NCBI GenBank assembly: GCA_025093985.1
Contig: JACAAK010000021.1
Span: forward strand, 124,001 to 188,000
Direction of reading: 5' to 3'
DNA from: Calvatia gigantea
Lineage: Eukaryota; Basidiomycota; Agaricomycetes; Agaricales; Lycoperdaceae
DNA: 64,000 bases
Part shown: positions 43,790 to 54,907 of the stretch, in pieces
Layout: the number at the start of each line of letters is the position of its first letter
How positions within the stretch are numbered: position 1 is the stretch's first letter
Made by a program: the position numbers and the translations under genes
Notes under the pieces: generated by a model
What the model saw: the letters and a program-made list of their open reading frames with translations, nothing else
The model's database searches: none
What the model was told of the DNA's origin: nothing

Positions 43790-44660
43790 TTAGAGAAATC
43801 ATCCCCTCCTACCTCCATGACTTCAAAGCTGTATTCACTAAAGAGTCTTTCAATATACTGCCTGAGCATCAACTATGGGATCACACAATTGAGCTCATCC
43901 CAGGTGCTGACCCAAAAGACTGCAAGGTTTACCCACTCTCACCTGTGGAACAGTTGCAGCTAGATGAATTTATCCAGGAAAACCTCTTATCTGGCCATAT
44001 CTGCCACTCCAAGTCCCCCATGGCCTTGCCTGTCTTCTTCATTAAGAAGAAGGATGGATCCCTTCATCTCATCCAAGACTACTGCACTCTCAATGCCATC
44101 ACAGTGAAGAACAAGTACCCTCTCCTGCTGATATCTGAACTCATTGCACAACTTTGCAGAGCCAAATACTTCACCAAGCTAGACATTCACTGGGGATTCA
44201 ACAATGTGTGGATTAAGCCAGGTGATGAGTGGAAGGCTGCATTTCAGACAAACCACAGATTATTTGAGCCACTAGTCATGTTCTTCAGCCTCACCAACAG
44301 CCCTGCCACATTCCAGACGATGATAAATGACATCTTTCATGAAATCATCATGGAGGGCATCATGGTGGTATATATGGACAACATCCTGATCTTCACCAAG
44401 ACAATTGAAGAGCACCAGGAGGTTACCCACCAGGTCTTATAGATTCTTGAGCAGCACAAGTTTTTCCTTAAACCTGAAAAGTACAAGTTTGAGAAAACCC
44501 ATGTCGAGTACCTTGGCCTCATTATATTGGAGAACAGTGTGGAGATGGACCCAGTCAAGGTCACAGGGATACAAGAATGGCCCACTCTAGCTGATGTGGG
44601 GAAAACACAGGCATTTCTTGGGTTTATTAACTTTTATCACTACTTTATCCATAACTTCTC
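43790..44660 (+). pseudogene. Gypsy_2 reverse transcriptase
   Basis: RT with FIKKKDGSLHLIQDYCTLN, FTKLDIHWGFNNVWI, FFSLTNSPATFQTMIND and VVYMDNILIF. The catalytic YVDD has become YMDN, so the second metal-binding Asp is lost. The clean run is 43945-44442; a TAG follows, then FLGFINFYHYFIHNF. The text then jumps to the integrase core, so RNase H is missing. Confidence 0.9.
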
Positions 44661-45932
44661 CCCATGTCCAAGGCTAACTGGGACATGCTCAGTGTAGACT
44701 TTGTAATCAAACTTCCAGAATCCATGGGTTACAATGCCATTATGACAGTGGTGGACTCCATCTCCAAACAAGCTCACTTCATCCTAACCCACACCATTGT
44801 CTTGGCCAAAGGAACTGTGCAGCTCTTCCTCTACAATGTCTAGAAGCTCCATGGACTTTCTAATGCTGTCATTTTGGATCACAGACCACAGTTTGTCACC
44901 ACATTTATGAAGGAGCTCTATTGGCTCTTAAGAATCAAAATAGCTACTTTGACTGCCTGGCACCTGCAGACTAATAGGCAGACAGAACGGGTGAACCAAG
45001 AACTTGATCAGTACCTCTGCCTCTTTGTAAATGAGTGATAGAATAACTGGTATGACCTCCTCCCACTCATCAAATTCCAATACAACAACCACATTCATAT
45101 CTCCACTCAGTACTCCCCTTTTCTCCTTGATACTAGATGTCATCTGTGTATAGGATTTAAGCTGTGTCAGCCACCCTCAAAGATCGAATCAGTTAATGAG
45201 TTCACCAAGTGGATAGAGTTGACACTAGAAAAGGCAAAGTCTGCACTAGTTAAGGCAAAGAATGACATGACCTGCTATTACAACCAATGACATATGCCTA
45301 CACCAATATACAAGCCAGATGACAAAGTTTATTTCAAAGTGGACAATATCCAGACCATCCACCCATCAAGGAAGCTTTCCCATCAATACCTTGGACTGTA
45401 TGTCATAGATAAGCAGGTCAATACAAACATCTACTGTCTCTATCTCCTCTGCTCTATAAAATGCCTTCACCTAGTCTTCAATATCATCAAGCTGACACCT
45501 GCACCACCCGATCTGATCAAAAACCACTGGGCAAAACCCCCACCCAATTCCATTATCATCAACAAAGAAGAGGAATGGAAGGTCAAAGAAGTCCTCAATA
45601 GCTGCATCCACTGCAAACAACTTCAATATCTCATCAAGTGGAAAGGCTTTGGAATGGAACACAACTTATGGAAGCCAGCCAATAGAGCCTATGCCCCAGA
45701 ACTAGTCCAAGAGTTCTACTGCAAGAATCCTAGCACCCCTTGTCTTATCCATGCATTTATCCTCAGCTCACTCCCCTTCCAACCAATCCAACACCATACA
45801 TTGAGACACTGCAATTTTGGAGGGGGGATGAATGTTAGGGCAACCTCCAATGGCCCTCCCAGGCTGTCCCACAACCCTCAGCCCTCACCTGTACTCAGCC
45901 ATACAGATATGGACAACAACTGGAGATCATGA
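44661..45932 (+). pseudogene. Gypsy_2 integrase core and chromodomain
   Basis: Integrase pieces: LSVDFVIKLPES, VVDSISKQAHFI, HLQTNRQTERVNQELDQYL. The C-terminal domain (DDKVYFKVDNIQ, RKLSHQYLGLYVI) is followed by a chromodomain with EWKVKEVL, YLIKWKGFGMEHNLWKP and AYAPELVQEF. The clean run is 45294-45932, ending inside the 3' LTR. Chromodomains steer chromovirus integration to marked chromatin. Confidence 0.9.
45816..45832 (+). promoter_or_regulatory. Gypsy_2 polypurine tract
   Basis: TTTGGAGGGGGGATGAA directly before the 3' LTR. Confidence 0.8.
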
Positions 45933-46179
45933 TAGATAATGATGGACTTATGTACACAATGAAACAATAGGACAATGGATAGTAAAACTAGTATATAGCA
46001 ACCTGTACACCTGTAAGAGACCTTTATCCAATTCTCTAAGGATTCCCCTGCAGGTAAATAGTCTATACACACATTTGTAATATAACTAAGGATTCCCCTG
46101 CAGTTACCCACTCATCCACTCTGCCTGTCTTATGGGAGCCTTGTGCCCCGAGCTGCTTGGACTGCAGGTCACCTTTACA
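45833..46179 (+). repeat. Gypsy_2 3' LTR
   Basis: 347 bp, TGTTAGGGCAACC...CCTTTACA. Clearly diverged from the 5' LTR (many differences, mostly transitions), which fits an old insertion. Confidence 0.92.
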
Positions 46180-47592
46180 CCAGTGACCTATAGCAAGGAG
46201 ATGGAGTTTGGTACATTTATTATAAAAGGCCTTCAGGTCAAAGTTTAGGTTGTTTATTACTTGGGATTGGATTGGGGTTTGTCCTCATTCTGGATTGGGT
46301 TTGAGGGGTTTTTGGTTTGATTTTGGAGCATTATGAGTTGGTCCAGGTTGGCCAGTAGATTGTAAATGGCTATTTCAAGTTGTTCTGGAGGGACTTGTTC
46401 ATTTGGGGACTCTAGATGGGGCTGGGGTAAGTGGGTGCTGTTTGGGGGAATAGTTGGCCTAGTTAGGATAGAGAGGTTGGTGTAGTCTGACTGAAGTCTG
46501 GCCAGTTCATTCATTGGATGGAATAGGCATAACCTGAGGCAGTCCAAGGCTTTGTGATGCCTGGATAAATAATACAGCTCAATGGGTAGCATTATCATAA
46601 TCCTGAAAAAGATGCTCAAGTTGTGATATGGCATTGCAGATAGCATACCAGCAGTTTTGTTGATCAGCATGAAATAAATATATGGTTCTAAACCAAGTTT
46701 GATAGTCTTCCCAGAGGACCATTGTGTGGAGGGATCCCTTAGATAAGAGATCAGTTTGAGCCCATAGCTCTATGGGTGAAGGTCTATCATTCACATTGGG
46801 TTTGGGGCTGAACCAGGCTCTACCAGTGGAGTCTCTGTCAGTGGGGTTGGCTATGGTATTGGCTGGGTTAGAGGGTCCTGCTGGAAGGTATTGGAGATAT
46901 TTCTCCCTAGCAGATTTTGGGATCCCAGCTTGCTCCAAGGGGAGTGCTAGGGTGGGGTAGTTATTATAGATAGGGTATATATACTTTAGTTTGGGGGACC
47001 AGAGGAGTTGCTGGAGGTAGGTCTTTGCATCATAGGTGGCAATATGGGGAGTGGTTCTAAAGACAACCTTGGCAAAGGTTGCTGGAGGGTCTCTGGGTTT
47101 GAGGTTAGTGGGTGGGTTTGATACATCTGTTTACTGGGGATGAAGTTTGGGTACAGTAGAGCTGCTTCCCATTCTGATGGGGTAGGTGAGGCTCTTCCAG
47201 GGAGAGTAGTTGGTAGATTCATTGGTAGGAGGAATGTAGATACACTTGGCACCTGTAAATACATTGACCCAGAAGTGTTTGTTCTAATCTATGAATTGTT
47301 GGAGCTCATCTTTGGTAAAGATGGCATTTAGTAGGGTGAGGATTGGTTTCTCCAGTAGTTCATTTAGTTGTATTTTGGGTAGGATAGAGATGGAGGCTTC
47401 ATGGTCCACAGGGGTGACAGTAGGTGCATGGGATACAGAAAGACAAGGGAAAGAGAGAAAAGACTTGGTTTTTCTGATGGGGGAGTTATTTTTGGTGGAG
47501 AGGGAAGAGATGGAAGAGAGGGAAGGAAAGGGAGATGAGGCCACAATAGTAGCTTTCTTTTCCTTCTTATAGTTTTTTTGAGTAAGTGCCAT
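46180..47592 (-). pseudogene. Gypsy_3 post-pol ORF, N-terminal and middle part
   Basis: Minus strand, starts MALTQKNYKKEKK about 100 bp after the end of the chromodomain. A Ser-rich N-terminus, then LLNAIFTKDELQQFID, then LWAQTDLLSKGSLHTMVLWEDY..WFRTIYLFHADQQ. With the zinc clusters at 41087-41251 the joined ORF is about 525 codons, with a few stops and frame changes. I do not recognise the family. The zinc clusters suggest a nucleic-acid-binding, perhaps Gag-like, protein (inference). Confidence 0.65.
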
Positions 47593-47689
47593 TGGTGGTG
47601 TATTTTAAATACTGTTGAGGAGTAATGGATGAGTCAGGAGAATACCTGGCTATTTATGTCCTTTTCATTATTTGGGCAGAGTAGTGTTT

Positions 47690-48833
47690 AGCTGATATTC
47701 CACTTGGTATTTTTGTAACAGTTCTTGTACATATGGTAATAGTTGTACTTTATTTTCCCAAGAGTTTTCTTTATAATCATAATCTTTCTATTTGATATAG
47801 TATTCCCTTTGTCTGTTCTTGGTCCTGTGATTTAGAATGCCTTTGATTTTGTATTTTTCTCCTCCTTCTATTATGTCAGAGAGAGGTAGTTCTGGGTTTG
47901 GTCCATGAATATTGTTCTTAGTATATTTGGAGAAAAGGGCAACATGGAATACATTGTGAATTTTCCATGTTTTGAGTAGGCTGAGTTAGTATGAGAGTAG
48001 TGATAGGACTTCCTTTATCATAAACAGTCTGAGGCATTTCAGTGCTATTTTGTTCAATTTGAATGGCAGCTTTAAGTTTCTCTGCTCAAGCCATACTTGT
48101 TGTCCTAGGGTGAAGGGTTTGAATTTGGATCTGATTTAGTGTTCTATGCATTCCATTGCTAGCTTGTGGACAGCAATGGCTTCTTTTTAGGTGTGATCCA
48201 GTAATTCTATTCTTTCTTTAGTTGAGATAAAGTTTGATTCTTTGAGGATTGTAGGTATTCCATGGGGTTTTGTTCCATACATGAGTTCAAAAGGTATTTG
48301 CTTTTAATCTGAATGTGTTCTGGAGTTATGGAAGAATTTAAGGATGAAATCCATGGCAGATGTTTTATTTTGTTTCAATTTGTACCATTGTCATTGTACA
48401 GTGATTTGTTCATCCACTGAGGTGAAATGTTTTAGGATTTCCACTTCAAATTCTTCAAAGGTGGAGTATCTCCATGGTACAGGTCTTCCATGGGCATTGA
48501 TAATTCAGCTATTATAGTATTATTCAGACCAAGTTCCAGCTTTCCTTCAACCATGAGACCTAGGATAAATCTAATTTGTCATTAGTCATCTGTAAAGGCT
48601 CTGGGATTCATTTCAAGATAGTTTTTGACTAGCATTTATCAAGTTTTGAATCTTGGGGTTACTCTATCGAAGTTTGGAGGTTTTTGTCCAATTTCTTTTG
48701 AATTTCTGTTATTTCCTACAAATTGAATTGCTAGGGTTTGGTGTCTTTATTAGCCTCCTCCTCCAAGCAAGAAAGAGGATAGAGTGGATAGACCATTACT
48801 GGAATTTCATGATGAGGGAGGAGAGGAAGAGAG
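47690..48833 (-). pseudogene. Gypsy_3 Gag middle fused to integrase C-terminus and chromodomain
   Basis: From the right: Retrotrans_gag-like text (KPPNFDRVTPRFKT, MEGKLELG-type stretch, FEEFEVEILKHF, WYKLKQNKTSAMDF), then an abrupt jump to integrase sequence (PFELMYGTKPHGIP), the C-terminal domain (QQVWLEQRNLKLPF, TWKIHNVFHVALFSKY) and a chromodomain (LPLSDIIEGGEKYKI, REYYIK.KDYDYKENSWE, with TAG for the usual Trp). Protease, RT and RNase H are deleted. No long clean ORF remains. Confidence 0.78.
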
Positions 48834-49142
48834 TGTTACGACCTTAGTCGGTTTAGACCTCAGGTTGCAGCTCTGGCTAAGTCTTGAGGGCGAGTAAGGG
48901 AAAGAGAACAGAAGGTGGTTAAGTGTATCAAATACAATAGGGTGTATATACACTTAAATACGGAAAGGAGCATCCAGTTGAATGGATGGAGTAACTACAT
49001 GAAACATCCGGTCAAGGCGTGGTAGTTGGTACGAGTCATATCTTTCGGAGAACGCTGGACTAGAATAACCGAAACAGGCACGCAGATAGTTAGGAATGTA
49101 GAATGGCACGGAACGCGTTATGATCGGTGGAAACTCATAACA
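48834..49142 (-). repeat. Gypsy_4 3' LTR
   Basis: 309 bp starting TGTTACGACC on the plus strand. On the minus strand the tract AATCAGGGGGTAT (49143-49155) just before it is the polypurine tract. Confidence 0.93.
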
Positions 49143-49160
49143 ATACCCCCTGATTAGACT

Positions 49161-50147
49161 TCATGCCTCAGGAAGTTCATCAAACTCTCCATTGACTACG
49201 GCGGCAGCGAGGGCTTTCTTGGTGGCTCCGATGAGGTACTTCCCTTCGTTGGAGCATGCGAAGAAGACGGGCAAGTGGCTGCGGCCATCTTGACGGATAC
49301 GGACTGGGACTCTGTTGAAGGGGAACTCGGTGACGGTCAAGTTGTCCCAGTAACTCTTGACTATTGCTTTCCAATAATGTTGGTCCTTTTCTTGGCCTGG
49401 TAGTATACTGCGGAATCTTGCTGGTGGGAGAAAAACCGATACGATCTACAGTGGGGTGATGGTCTTTATGAATCGTCGGAGTGCGTTGACTTCCTCCTTC
49501 ATTGAGACGGTGGTTTCTTTGTCCATGGGCATGTCTGCTCATTTGGCTGGTGGGGAATGGATGGTGGTGTGTAGGTCGGTGAGAGTGATTCCGATGCGTG
49601 TAACGAGTTGATCAATGTCTGGATCTTCTGTGGTTTTGTTGCGTCCTAGTAGGTTCATAGCGACATCTGCAAGTTCCAAAAAGATGTCGGCGATATCGAG
49701 GTGGTTGAATACCTCTAGAGCGAGGTCAATGCGACTCTGAAGACTGTGGACCCGGTTTTGTTCACTGGGTGTAAGGGTGGATAATTCTAATATGCGGAAG
49801 ATGGCGGGGATATGCTGGCTTGTGGAGGACGATGCGTTGGTGAACCCGGCGTACATGTCCGCGAAGGTGATGCAAGCAGTGGCGAGAGTGATGTGGCGGT
49901 TTACTGCGAGTCATTTGTTTTGGGCCATGATTGTTTCTACTTCGTCATTTGTGGCTTTGTTGACATCCTTGAGGAGGGTCTCAAGGAGTCCTTGTGCTGG
50001 GGACGGGGTGGTTGCAAGGTTGTAGCGGGTACCTTGGGGTGCGGGTGCGTGGCTATTGCCTGGCTTCGGGAGGGGGACTGAGGAAATCGTGGTCGGGTTG
50101 GGGTAGACGAGGGAGTTGATAGAGATGTGGTTGGCTTGAGAGGACAT
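49161..50147 (-). pseudogene. Gypsy_4 post-pol ORF of unknown function
   Basis: 328 codons plus stop in the same frame as Pol, starting MSSQANHISINS (50145-50147) nine bases after a TAG that may itself be a mutated CAG, so it could be a C-terminal extension of Pol. Inner stops: TGA near 49910, TGA near 49541, TAG near 49445. It is predicted helical (LQSRIDLALEVFNHLD, FLELADVAMNLLG), with a C-terminal part rich in aromatic and basic residues (YWKAIVKSYWDNLTVTEFP). No zinc motif, no transmembrane segment and no family recognised. It ends about 19 bp from the LTR. Confidence 0.7.
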
Positions 50148-50153
50148 GTTTGG

Positions 50154-53100
50154 CTAGTATCTTTGTCTGGGGGTTGACTTGGCTGATGTTTTTCTGGATT
50201 TCTTGCCCCCCTTTTTATAGGTATCCTCCAGATGCCTTTTGTGGTACTCTGCTATCGCATCTCGGGCGTTTTGCAAGTTTGACTCTGCTATCCACGTATC
50301 TTCTTCGTTGCTGTATCCTTTCCAGTGTATAAGGAATTGATATCCCCTTCCTCTTCGTCGTTTTCCTCAGACTTCTTCTACTTCGTATTCTTCTTCATTG
50401 TTGATGATCATTGGTTCGGGCGCTGGTGCTTCTTTCTGGATGTGGAATGATGTTTTCTGTGCCGGGGTTAGCAGCTGTTCGTTGAATACATTGTGGATGG
50501 CCCATCCTTCTGGTATCACCAGCCGATATGCCGCTTCCCCTATTTTTTCCTTAATCCGGAAAGGCCCATACCTTTTTTGGCCTAGCTTCTTTGATGACTG
50601 ATTGGTATGGATGTTGGTGTTTTCTAACCATACTTCATTGTTGATCTAGTATGTCCTCGTGTTCATCTTGCTGTTGTCATGTGTCCGTTTCATCTTTTCT
50701 TGATATGATCGTAGTGTGGAAGTGGCATTGTTTCTTGCATTTTGGAGTTGTTTTAGGAACTCCATACTGCTAGGGTTGTTCGTCGTTCCATTTTCTTTTC
50801 CTTTCCAGGGGTGTCTTCTGTAGTTTAGGTAGAATGGTGTCATCTGAGTGCCAGTGTGCTTCTTGTCGTTGTATTGGAATTCGGCCATGGGTAGCCATTT
50901 CGCCCAGTCGTTTTGGTCGTAGTTGCAGTATATCCTCAGGTATGTTTCGACTTCTCTGTTAATTCTTTCTGTTTGTCCGTCGGTCTGTGGGTGATAGGCC
51001 GTTGACAGGTTTCGTTCTATCCCTAGTCCTTTGAACAGTTCACCGGTGAATTCGGATGCAAACTGTGGTCCTCGGTCACTAAGGACTTTCCTCGGTATTC
51101 CGTGTAGCTTCCATATTTCGTCACGGTAGTGCTGTGCTAGTTCTTTTGAGGAAACATCCGTCCTTGTCGCTATGAGTCATATCATTTTTGAGAACCAGTC
51201 GACAATGACTAGGATAGCGTCCTTTCCTTCTGATTCAGGCAGCGGCCCAATGAGGTCGATGCTCACTTCTTCCCATGGACTGTTGGGGATAGGGAGCGGG
51301 TGCAGAGGTGTCTTGCGTGGCTTATTTCGTTGGCAACTCTGGCATCCTCTGATGTACTTTTGAACATCCGTTCAGATTGCCGGCCACCAGTAATCTCTGG
51401 TCACCAACTCAATCATTCGGTGTTGTCCCGGGTGCCCTGTGTCAGGGGCGTCGTGGTATTGGTGTAGTATTTCTTCTCTGAGTGCCGGTTCGGGTGGTAC
51501 ATACATGCTGGCATTTTTGTAGATTATTCCGTCGTGTTCGGTGATGTCAAGGTCTTGGTTGCGTATTTTTTGGATGATGGCCGTTTCTCGTCCTTTGTTC
51601 ATCTTGATTCGTTCCTTGAGGGTGGGTTCCATAAATAGTTCGGCGCGAAGTAAGATGGTTCCTTCTGATGGTTCGTCGTCTTTTTTGTTTGTTAGCCAAG
51701 TGTCTCAGATCATGGTGACTAGTTTCTCTTCTTCCTGTTCTGGCTCTTGGTAGATTCTGGAGAGGAGGTCCGCTTTTGTATTTGTTTTTCCCGGTATGTG
51801 GCGCAGTGTGAAGTCATAGTCTTGTAACTGTAGGTACCATCTCGCTTGTCGGCCGTTTAGTTTTTGGGGTTCCCTGTAGTATTTCAGGTTTTCATGGTCG
51901 GTTCAGATTTCGAATTTCTCTTCTGCATCTAGTAGGTAGTGTCGCCATTCTTTTAGTGCATGCATGATGGCCAATAGTTCTTTGTCGTAGATTTCATAAT
52001 TTCGTTCTGCTGGTGATAGTGTGTGGGACGTGAATGCGATTGGGTGCCATTTCAAATTTTGTTCTTGTGAGAGTACTCCCCCTAGTGCGTAGTTTGATGC
52101 GTCGACTTCTACCCGGAATTGACCTTTCCTCTGGGGTAGTGTCAGGGTGGGTTCTTCTGTGATTCGTTGTTTTAGTTCATCAAATGCAGATTGTTGTTCT
52201 TCTTTCCATTCCCACTCCTCTGATCCTTTTAGTTTGTTTAATGGGGCTGCTATCTTGCTGAAGTTTTTTATAAATTGGTGGTAGTAGTTGGCGAAACCAA
52301 GGAATCTTTCTATTCCTTTCTTGTTGTGTGGTTGGGGCCATTCTCATACCGATTTTACCTTTTCAGCCTCCATTTCAATGCGTCCGTGTCCTACTGTTAC
52401 TCCTAGCATTGGGATTTCTTCGGCGTCGAAGATGCATTTGGATCGTTTGAAGCATAGGTTGTGTTCGGCTGCTCTTTCTAGGAATCGGATTGTTCGTTCT
52501 CGTAATTGCTCTTTGGTGTCTCCCGGAATTGCGAAGTCGTCCATATAGTTTACTATATCTCTGTCGCGTAACAGGTCTCGGAAGATGCTCGCCATCATTC
52601 TTGAGAATGTTCCCGGTGAATTACTAAGACCGAAGAACATTACTGTAGGTTTGAATAGCCCTTCGTTGGTTAGGAAGGCTGCTTTCCACTCGTCTCCTTC
52701 TTTGATTCGGACGTTGTTGTAGCCCCAAATAATGTCCAGTTTGTTGAAATATTTGGCTTTTTCTAATTTGTCAATGACCTCTCCGATCCGAGGCAGCGGT
52801 GTTTTATCCTTGATGACTACATTATTCAACCGTCGGTAATCTTGAATGAGTCGTTTTGAGCCATCCTTTTTTGGGATGAAAAAGGTGGGCGCGGCGTATG
52901 GTGATTTCGATGGTCGTATTCATCCTGATTCGAGGTTTTCTTTAACAAATGTCTTGAGCTTGTCTTGTTCCTTGATCGTCATGTTGTAAGTTCCTGCGTT
53001 GATTTCCTTGGGTGCATCTTCTGTTAGGATTATCTCATGGTCCCATTCTGTTCGTTCAGGTAGCTTGTCGAATGTAGTTTTGTTGAATAAATGTGTGAAT

Positions 53101-53710
53101 GGCCGTACATAGTCCGGTAGGTCTGATGGTTCGGTGGGGTCGGGTTCTTCTTCCTCTTCCCATATGTCTTTGGTGGTGGTCATGCTTCGGATTTTGTCTG
53201 TTACCTGGATGCTTTGGTATGGGACTTTGCAGTCCTTTGGGCATCGATTGAACTTTATTTCTCCTGTTCGCCAGTTTACTTCCGGGTTGTGTTTGATGAG
53301 CCAGTCGTGTCCTAGGAATACTTCTGCTCTGTCTTGGAGTTGTATGACCGACGCTTCAATCATTTCTTTGTGTCCTTCAATTTCCATCTGTATAGTTGCC
53401 TTTTCTGTGACCTTTCCCCCTTGGTTTGTCGTGCCATCCGCGTTAAGTACCGTGATTTCTTGTCCTAATTTTTCTGTGGGGATTTTTTCTTCGTCTACCA
53501 GTCTTTTGCTGATGCTGCTGGTGGTGCATCCTGAGTCGACTATAGTGTTTACTGTTATCCTTTTTGTCGGGGTTTGGATTCTCCCTTTTAGGTTTAGTTC
53601 GTGCTTTCGTTTCTGAGGAATCGTGTAGTATTCTTCTGATATCCTAGATACAAGTTTTTTGACTCTCGAGGCAGTGCCTACTCGGAGTCTCCGGAAAAAT
53701 CCTGGTGTTC
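50154..53710 (-). pseudogene. Gypsy_4 Pol: protease, RT, RNase H, integrase, chromodomain
   Basis: Protease IVDSGCTTSSISKRLVD and FLGHDWLIKHNPEVNW. RT: FFIPKKDGSKRLIQDYRRLN, FNKLDIIWGYNNVRI, FFGLSNSPGTFSRMM, catalytic YMDD. RNase H: VEVDASNYALGGVLSQ, YDKELLAIMHALKEW, TDHENLKYY. Integrase: H2C2 finger (HQYHDAPDTGHPGQHRM, CQSCQRNK), SIDLIGPLPES, LSDRGPQFASEF, HPQTDGQTERINREVE. Chromodomain: EEYEVEEV, YQFLIHWKGYSNEEDTWIAE. Seven TGA (all at probable CGA) and a TAG interrupt one continuous frame. The clean runs are 52920-53387, 52344-52829, 51372-51632 and 50646-50888. Confidence 0.93.
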
Positions 53711-54826
53711 TTCTGGCTTGGCTTCATCTATTGCTCGGATCTGTACCTTCTTTGGTGCAGTGCATGCTTTGGCTATGTGTCCGATTTTGCCGCAGTTGTA
53801 GCATGTTAATCCTTTGGGCTTTTTGCAGTCCTTGGACATGTGTCCGAATATGCCGCAGTTATAGCACTTGGGTTCTCCTTTTGTATTGAACACGTGTCAT
53901 CTGCTTCCTATCTCCATGGGTTCTCCCATTCCTCCATAGGTGGTTCCCGAGTTAGTCTTCTTATCTCCTCGGTATTCAGATGCCTCATATCCCTGTCCAA
54001 CTGCTAATATGGCCTCCTTCCATTCTGGGTACGTGTCAGGTCGAGCGGCTGGAGGGTAGCCTGTGATGGTGTGGATAATATCTTGTCAGGCATTTTTTCG
54101 CAGCAAGAACATAGCATGTCGGTTGTCAGTTTTTGCCTTGTTTTTGAGTACTTTGAATTCAATGAGGTAGTCGGCCGTGTTCCTATTTCCTTGTTTGAAT
54201 TTTTCGATCTGCCATTCCGCTTTTGCGTTCATGGCATCATCCGAAAAGGTTTGTTTGAATTCTTCGGCAAAGACTTTCCAGTCCACGGAGTCTTCTCCTT
54301 CCAGAATTTGTGGTGCTTTCATTGCGGCATATGCTCCTGCTGTTCCTCCCCTCAGTCTGGCTAAGACTGCTATGGCTTTGTCGTCTGCCATGGCAACTTT
54401 GTTAAATTTCATGAAGAGTGTCATGGCTCTCCACCAATCGTCAAATTTAGTTCAGGTTCCATCGAAGAACCCTGGGTCGGGTACGAGTCCCTTTGTGCTA
54501 GGTGCTGTAGTGGGCGCAGTATTGTCCGTCATTTCTGAATTTCCCGATTCTGATTCTATTTCGGTGTCTTGGTTCTCCGGTTGTCCTAACTGTTCTTCTG
54601 CTATGTCAAGTTCATTGAAGAGTTCTGATATAATTGCTTCTACTCCTGTTGGGTTTACTTCTTGTGTGGTGTCTCTGGGTTCGTTGTCTGTTACAACCGT
54701 TTCTGGTGCAGGTACTTCAGGGTTCTCTGCTTCTTCGTCCGATGAGTCGGTTTCACTGTCTGTTTCGAGCTCGTTGTCTGTGACTTCGAGCTGGGGTTCT
54801 CTGTATTCGTTGGGGTTTGAGCTCAT
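53678..54826 (-). pseudogene. Gypsy_4 Gag
   Basis: Starts MSSNPNEYREPQLEV (54826). Acidic N-terminal 120 residues; capsid-like region with FDDWWRAMTLFMKFNK, VDWKVFAEEFKQTF, EWQIEKFKQGNRNTADYLIEF; two zinc knuckles [14 protein letters not shown] and CYNCGKIGHIAKAC; ends FSGDSE plus TAG. Three TGA at Arg sites (near 54451, 54087, 53895). The end overlaps the start of the Pol frame by about 50 nt around the run GGATTTTTCC. Confidence 0.92.
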
Positions 54827-54907
54827 ATAATGGCTCCTGGGTTCGTCGTGGTTCGAGTCTTTTCCAACTCTATTTCTTGCAAGGTGAGGTGGTGACGCTT
54901 AACCAAA

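Larger units (their letters stand above)
41257..46179 (+). mobile_element. Gypsy_2: Ty3/Gypsy chromovirus, decayed, RNase H deleted
   Basis: 347-bp LTRs at 41257-41603 and 45833-46179, TG...CA ends, perfect TSD CCAGT (41252-41256 and 46180-46184). Order Gag, knuckle, protease, RT, integrase core, chromodomain. CpG is almost absent and stops are frequent. RNase H and the integrase zinc finger are deleted near 44660. Confidence 0.94.

Noticed and set aside
49161..50147. Envelope gene in Gypsy_4
   Set aside because: No signal peptide, no hydrophobic membrane segment and no Cys-rich surface domain can be read in this ORF.
50154..54826. Alternative genetic code with TGA as a sense codon in Gypsy_4
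   Set aside because: Neighbouring elements use TGA as a normal terminator, CGA codons coexist with the TGA sites, and LTR differences show the same C-to-T bias outside coding sequence.
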